Positions 60,183 to 64,000 of a stretch of 64,000 nt of DNA are shown here, piece after piece. Each line of letters begins with the position of its first letter. Position 1 is the first letter of the stretch. Both the position numbers and the translations under genes were made by a program. The notes below the pieces were generated by a model. It was not told where the DNA came from and searched no databases. It saw only the letters and a program-made list of their open reading frames with translations. The DNA comes from Mycolicibacterium litorale (GTDB lineage: Bacteria > Actinomycetota > Actinomycetes > Mycobacteriales > Mycobacteriaceae). The stretch spans positions 4,712,001 through 4,776,000 of the forward strand of contig NZ_AP023287.1 of assembly GCF_014218295.1 (NCBI RefSeq), read 5' to 3'.

Positions 60183-61237
60183 GGCGACTTCGGCCTGATG
60201 ATCATGCGCTCCGAAATATAGCCACGGAGCATGTCGGAGAGGCTGTCGGGCAGCTTGCCCGGCTGGAAGTAGGTGTCCAGCAGCACCTCGGCGATCGGGG
60301 CGGGCGGCAGGCCGAACAGGTTGATCTGGAACCCGGGACCCGAACCCACGACCTCGCCGAGGGCCGTGGCGTAGGGCGGCAGCCTGCGCAGCGCCTCACC
60401 GATGTGCTCGCGCCGCTCCAACAGGTTGTCCATCACCAGGTTGAGTTTCTCGAGCGCGGGCCCGAACTCGCGACGGTTGTCGTTGACGAACCCCGAGAGC
60501 TGTTCGGACACATCGTCGATACCGGCGATCAGGTTGCTCAGCGCCTGGCGGCGCTCGTCGAGCGCGGCGAACAGCAGGTTGCCGTCGGTGATCAGCTGGT
60601 TGACCTGCCCGGCCCGCTGGGCCAGCGTGTCCGAGACCCGCTTGGCGTGGCCGAGGAGCTGTTCGAGCGCCTCGTCGCGGGCGTTGAGGCTGCGCGACAG
60701 GTTGGTGATGCCGTCGAGCGCGCCCCGCAGCTGCGGGGTGGCGTCGCGCAGCGAGTCGGTCAGCGTCTGCAGTGCCTGCTCGAACCGCGGCTTGTCCAAC
60801 TCACCCACGTTCTGGCCGAGGTCCTGCAGCGCGGTGTTGAGCGTGTACGGAGTGGTGGTGCGCCCCAACGGGATCACCGTCGAGGACCCCGTGCCCTGCG
60901 GGGTCACCGACAGCGACTTCTCGCCGAGCACGGTGTCGGTCTTGATCGCGACCATCGACTGGTCGCCGACCCGCACCTTGCGGTCGACCGTGAACGTCAC
61001 CTTGGCGGCGTCACCGGCCAGCTCGACACCGTCGACCTTGCCGACCGTGATCCCCGAGACGTTGACGTCGTTACCGGGCGTGATGCCGCCGGCATCGGTG
61101 AAGTAGGCCTCGTAGGACTTGCCCTGCGGGAAGAACGGCAGCTTGGTGTAGCCGAACGACACCAGCACCAGGCACGTCACCAGGACGATGCCGAAGATCC
61201 CGGTGCGGAGCGGATTGGTGCTCTCGGATCTAGCCAC
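60179..61237 (-). CDS. mce4C: Mce4C
   Basis: Mce4 subunit of 352 residues: helix at 12-32 (GIFGIVLVTCLVLVSFGYTK), MCE domain (SYEAYFTDAGGITPGNDVNV, VGKVDGVELAGDAAKVTF), and a long helical region with DEALEQLLGHAKRVSDTLAQ. GTG start overlaps the mce4B end. Shorter than the C proteins that have Pro-rich ends. Complete. Confidence 0.95.
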   Translation of the reverse strand: MARSESTNPLRTGIFGIVLVTCLVLVSFGYTKLPFFPQGKSYEAYFTDAGGITPGNDVNVSGITVGKVDGVELAGDAAKVTFTVDRKVRVGDQSMVAIKTDTVLGEKSLSVTPQGTGSSTVIPLGRTTTPYTLNTALQDLGQNVGELDKPRFEQALQTLTDSLRDATPQLRGALDGITNLSRSLNARDEALEQLLGHAKRVSDTLAQRAGQVNQLITDGNLLFAALDERRQALSNLIAGIDDVSEQLSGFVNDNRREFGPALEKLNLVMDNLLERREHIGEALRRLPPYATALGEVVGSGPGFQINLFGLPPAPIAEVLLDTYFQPGKLPDSLSDMLRGYISERMIIRPKSP

Positions 61238-62264
61238 TCTCGGAGCACCTCCCCTTGGACGGGTCCGGCGGGCCGCCGAACGGAATCAGGATGTCGCTGC
61301 CTGCCGGGCCGTTGATCTTCAGCCGGGTCGAGCAGTAGAAGATGTTGAAGAACGAACCGTACGCGCCGAGGGCGTTGAGCCGCAGGTAATTCTCGGCGAG
61401 CGGTTCGATGACCTTGTTGACGTCGCCCTTGCGCTCGTCGAGTCGCTGCGCCAGCGGCCTGACGTTCTCGAGCACGCCCTGCAGCGGACGTCGCGAGGTC
61501 TGCAGCATCTCGGTCAGGTCGTTCTCCGCCGTGGCGAGCGGCTGGATCGCGCCGGCGATCGGGTCGCGCCCCTGCGCCAGCCCGGTGATCAACTGCTGCA
61601 GGCGGTCCACGCTCTGGTCGAACTGCGCGCCCTTCTCGTCGATCGTGCCCAGCACGGTGTTGAGGTTGGTGATCACGTCGCCGATCAACTGGTCGCGCGC
61701 GGCGAGGTTCTGGCTGAACGACCCCGTGGTGGCCAGCAGGTTCGACAGGGCACCGCCCTGACCCTGCAGCAGTTCGATGACCGCGCTGCTCAACTCGTTG
61801 ACCTTCGCGCCGTCGAGACCCTTGAGCACCGGGCGCAGCCCGCCGAGCAGCGCGTCGAGGTCGAGGGCGGGCTGGGTGTTCTGCTTGGGGATGGTGGCGC
61901 CGGCGGGCAGCTTACGCAATTCACCTGGGCCGCTGGTGATCTCGAGGTAGCGGTCACCGACCAGGTTCTCGTAACGGACGACGGCTCTGGTCGAGGTGTA
62001 GAGCTGGTACTTGTCGTTGACGTCGAAGGCGACGTCGACGGTGTTGTCCTCGTTGAGCTTGACCGCCTTGACCGTGCCGACCGGGACGCCGGCTATCCGC
62101 ACGTCCTGACCCGCCTTCAACCGTGAGGCCTCGGTGAAGTTGGCGTGATACGAGTTGCCCGAGGCGAACCGGAACTCGCCGAACACCACCACGAGCATGG
62201 CGGCGACCAGCAGCATCGCCACGGTGAAGATGCTGACGTTGAGCACTGTCCGATCACGTTTCAT
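61230..62264 (-). CDS. mce4B: Mce4B
   Basis: Mce4 subunit of 344 residues beginning MKRDRTVLNVSIFTVAMLLV. MCE domain: SYHANFTEASRLKAGQDVRI, VPVGTVKAVKLNEDN and RYENLVGDRYLEITSGPGEL. The helical region follows and it ends PPDPSKGRCSESG. The frame is open upstream because the junction repeat (DERLREEA) has no stop; ATG 62264 is the family start. Confidence 0.95.
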   Translation of the reverse strand: MKRDRTVLNVSIFTVAMLLVAAMLVVVFGEFRFASGNSYHANFTEASRLKAGQDVRIAGVPVGTVKAVKLNEDNTVDVAFDVNDKYQLYTSTRAVVRYENLVGDRYLEITSGPGELRKLPAGATIPKQNTQPALDLDALLGGLRPVLKGLDGAKVNELSSAVIELLQGQGGALSNLLATTGSFSQNLAARDQLIGDVITNLNTVLGTIDEKGAQFDQSVDRLQQLITGLAQGRDPIAGAIQPLATAENDLTEMLQTSRRPLQGVLENVRPLAQRLDERKGDVNKVIEPLAENYLRLNALGAYGSFFNIFYCSTRLKINGPAGSDILIPFGGPPDPSKGRCSESG

Positions 62265-62277
62265 CAGTGCTCTCGCT

Positions 62278-62297
62278 TCTTCGCGCAAGCGCTCATC
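62278..62297. repeat. 20-bp junction repeat, third copy
   Basis: Identical to the core at 42150-42169 and 42183-42202. On the coding strand GATGAGCGCTTGCGCGAAGA begins at the mce4A stop and ends 13 bases before the mce4B start, so it occupies most of the gene junction. Confidence 0.8.
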
Positions 62298-63498
62298 AGT
62301 ACTCGTCCCTCTCCGCGAAGGCGCCGTTGAACAGGAACTGCAGCGTCGAGGGGGCGTCGAATTGCAGTTCGGTGTTCGGCTGGTACGGCACATAGGCGTT
62401 GTCGGTGACCACGAACGGCGTGTGGTACCAGGAGCCGCCGTACTGCTTGTTCGGCGGCTCGGGCAGCCCACGGCAGTTGGGGCCGCCGGAGGCGTTGACG
62501 ATCGGCAGGCTCTCCGGATAGGTGTAGGCCGGCGATCCGGGCAGGAAGTTCGACGAGACGAACAGGCCCGGCCGGATACCGCCGATGATCGGGGCGAACC
62601 GGTCGATGGCGAACGCGGTGCCCTTGAGCACGCAGCCGATCACCGGCGAGTACTCGCCGGCCACCTTCAGCGGCGCGCGCAGGCGCTGGATCGCCGCGAT
62701 GTAGTTGTCGGCCGCCGGTTCCAGCGTCGCCGTGCCGTTGTTGGCCAGGCCGGTCGCGGCCAGCAGCGTCGCGTTCAGGTTGTCCTGCTGGTCGACGACC
62801 GTGTTGCTGATCGTGGGGGCGTTGTCGAGGATGCGCGCCAGGCTCGGGCCGGCGTCACCGTAGATGTTGGTCACCACCGCGGTCCGGCGGAAATCCTCCT
62901 GCAACGTGGGCAGTTTCGGGTTGAACGCCTGCAGGTACTGGTTGAGCCCGGCCAGCATGGCGCCGAGATCGTCGCCGTTGCCGCGCAACCCCTCACCGAG
63001 CGCGCTGAGCGTGGCGTTGAGGTTGATCGGGTCGATCTTGCCGAGCACGTCGGTCAGCGTCTGGAACAGCGTGTTGACCTCGAGCTGGACATCGGACGCC
63101 TGCACCTCGGCGCCCGGGCGCAACGACGTCTGCTGCGGATCCTCCGGCGGGATGAACTCCACCGCCTTGGCGCCGAACACCGTGGTGCCCGCGATGCGCA
63201 CCGGCGCATTGGCCGGGATGAAGCGCATCTCGTCGCTGCGGATGGCCAACGTCAGCTTCGCCCGGTCCCCGGCGTACTGGATCTCCTTGACCTCGCCGAT
63301 CTGGATCCCGCGGTACTTCACCTTGGCGTCGGTCTCCATGACCAGACCGGCGCGCGGCGAGACGACGGTGACGGTGTCGGTCGAGGTGAATGCCGCGGTG
63401 TAGGACAGGTAGGTGAATACCGTGGCCGCCACCAGGATCGCCGCCAGGATCGCGGCGGCGATGCGTACGTGACTGCGTTTCGCGTCGATGTCTGCCAT
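62296..63498 (-). CDS. mce4A: Mce4A
   Basis: First Mce subunit, 400 residues: N-terminal helix (12-35, RIAAAILAAILVAATVFTYL), MCE domain (VVSPRAGLVMETDAKVKYRG, IQIGEVKEIQYAGDRAKLTL), long helical segment and a C-terminal domain (NLPG-like NFLPGSPAYTYPESLPIVNA, YGGSWYHTPFVVTDNAYVPY). Starts three bases after yrbE4B stop. Complete. Confidence 0.95.
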   Translation of the reverse strand: MADIDAKRSHVRIAAAILAAILVAATVFTYLSYTAAFTSTDTVTVVSPRAGLVMETDAKVKYRGIQIGEVKEIQYAGDRAKLTLAIRSDEMRFIPANAPVRIAGTTVFGAKAVEFIPPEDPQQTSLRPGAEVQASDVQLEVNTLFQTLTDVLGKIDPINLNATLSALGEGLRGNGDDLGAMLAGLNQYLQAFNPKLPTLQEDFRRTAVVTNIYGDAGPSLARILDNAPTISNTVVDQQDNLNATLLAATGLANNGTATLEPAADNYIAAIQRLRAPLKVAGEYSPVIGCVLKGTAFAIDRFAPIIGGIRPGLFVSSNFLPGSPAYTYPESLPIVNASGGPNCRGLPEPPNKQYGGSWYHTPFVVTDNAYVPYQPNTELQFDAPSTLQFLFNGAFAERDEY

Positions 63499-63501
63499 TG
63501 C

Positions 63502-64000
63502 TTATCCCGACAGGTTGAAGTTGCCGGAGGCGCCGTAGACGGCGAGCGAGATGAACAGGGTGATCGTGACGACCACGATCAGCGACGTCCGCACCGCCTG
63601 GCCGACGGCGATGCCGACGCCGACCGGGCCGCCGGATGCGTTGTAGCCGTAGTAGGTGTGCACGAGCATGACGGCGATCGACATGACGATGGCCTGGAGG
63701 AACGACCACAGCAGGTCGCTGGGCACCAGGAACGTGTTGAAGTAGTGGTCGTAGAGCCCCGCCGACTGCCCGTTGATGAACACCGTCGTGAAGCGGGCGG
63801 CGAAGAACGCCGCCAGCACCGACAGCGAATACAGCGGGACGATCGCGATCAGCCCGGCCATCAGCCGCGTCGAGACCAGATACGACACCGAGTGCACGGC
63901 CATCGACTCGACGGCGTCGATCTCCTCGGCCACCCGCATGGCACCGAGCTGCGCGGTGGTGCCCGCACCGATGGTGGCGGCCAACGCGATTCCCGCGATC
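63502..64000 (-). CDS. yrbE4B: YrbE4B permease, C-terminal part (runs off window)
   Basis: MlaE-family permease of the Mce4 importer; 165 codons are in the window. GIALAATIGAGTTAQLGAMRVAEEIDAVES holds the coupling-helix region, followed by membrane helices (GLIAIVPLYSLSVLAAFFAA, LQAIVMSIAVMLVHTYYGYN) and the end GASGNFNLSG. Together with YrbE4A it forms the inner-membrane channel driven by an MceG ATPase. The 5' end and yrbE4A lie beyond the window. Confidence 0.95.
   Translation of the reverse strand, partial: IAGIALAATIGAGTTAQLGAMRVAEEIDAVESMAVHSVSYLVSTRLMAGLIAIVPLYSLSVLAAFFAARFTTVFINGQSAGLYDHYFNTFLVPSDLLWSFLQAIVMSIAVMLVHTYYGYNASGGPVGVGIAVGQAVRTSLIVVVTITLFISLAVYGASGNFNLSG

Overview
The window is a chromosomal segment of a mycobacterium, most likely a rapid grower (Mycolicibacterium type). 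The reasons are high GC, GTG/TTG starts, many leaderless promoters (TANNNT 6-8 bases before the start codon), and gene order. From memory, the order matches the M. tuberculosis block Rv0803-Rv0756c (purL, pepC, purQ, purS, ptrB, purC, cyp126, purB, purD, aldA, cyp123, cyp51, adhB, phoR, phoP), joined to Rv3490-Rv3500c (otsA and the mce4 operon). M. tuberculosis locus names are recalled, not searched.

Layout. (1) 1-22.2 kb holds the de novo purine genes purL (5' end only), purQ, purS, purC, purB and purD, almost all on the minus strand. They are interleaved with a CPA1-type antiporter, M18 aminopeptidase, oligopeptidase B, CYP126, glutathione peroxidase, a TetR regulator and small conserved proteins. 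(2) 22.3-24.2 kb is a CYP125-like P450 with its own TetR gene and a perfect 10-bp inverted repeat upstream. (3) 24.2-36.9 kb is an oxidative block: divergent minus-strand (aldehyde dehydrogenase, SDR, HIBADH-like, CMD, unknown) and plus-strand (TetR, CYP123, SDR, CYP51, ferredoxin, NTF2-like, zinc ADH, KSI-like, SDR) operons, with two TGGACAnnTGTCCA sites between them. (4) 36.9-39.9 kb is an accessory island of T7SS-like genes. It is bounded on the right by a diverged, broken copy of the 3' end of the SDR on its left. (5) 40-47.6 kb contains HIT, phoR-phoP with a PhoP direct repeat, a repeat-rich protein, tRNA-Thr, a 46-aa zinc-ribbon protein, an LLM oxidoreductase-GH13 pair and a DUF1232 protein. 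(6) 47.8-55 kb contains a molybdenum hydroxylase operon, a dehydrogenase, and a KstR-type operator in front of an SDR, next to an enoyl-CoA hydratase. (7) 55-64 kb contains otsA and, convergent to it, the mce4 operon, which imports cholesterol in mycobacteria.

The most striking observation is in mce4. The gene for lipoprotein Mce4E stops matching after about 190 residues and is joined, out of frame, to what looks like the last ~120 residues of Mce4F. About 1.8 kb is therefore missing, and two of six Mce subunits appear lost. Other items of note are the T7SS-like island, a doubly frameshifted small secreted-protein gene, regulator-operator pairs, small leaderless genes under 60 codons, and an identical 20-mer repeated at the phoP-phoR and mce4A-mce4B junctions.
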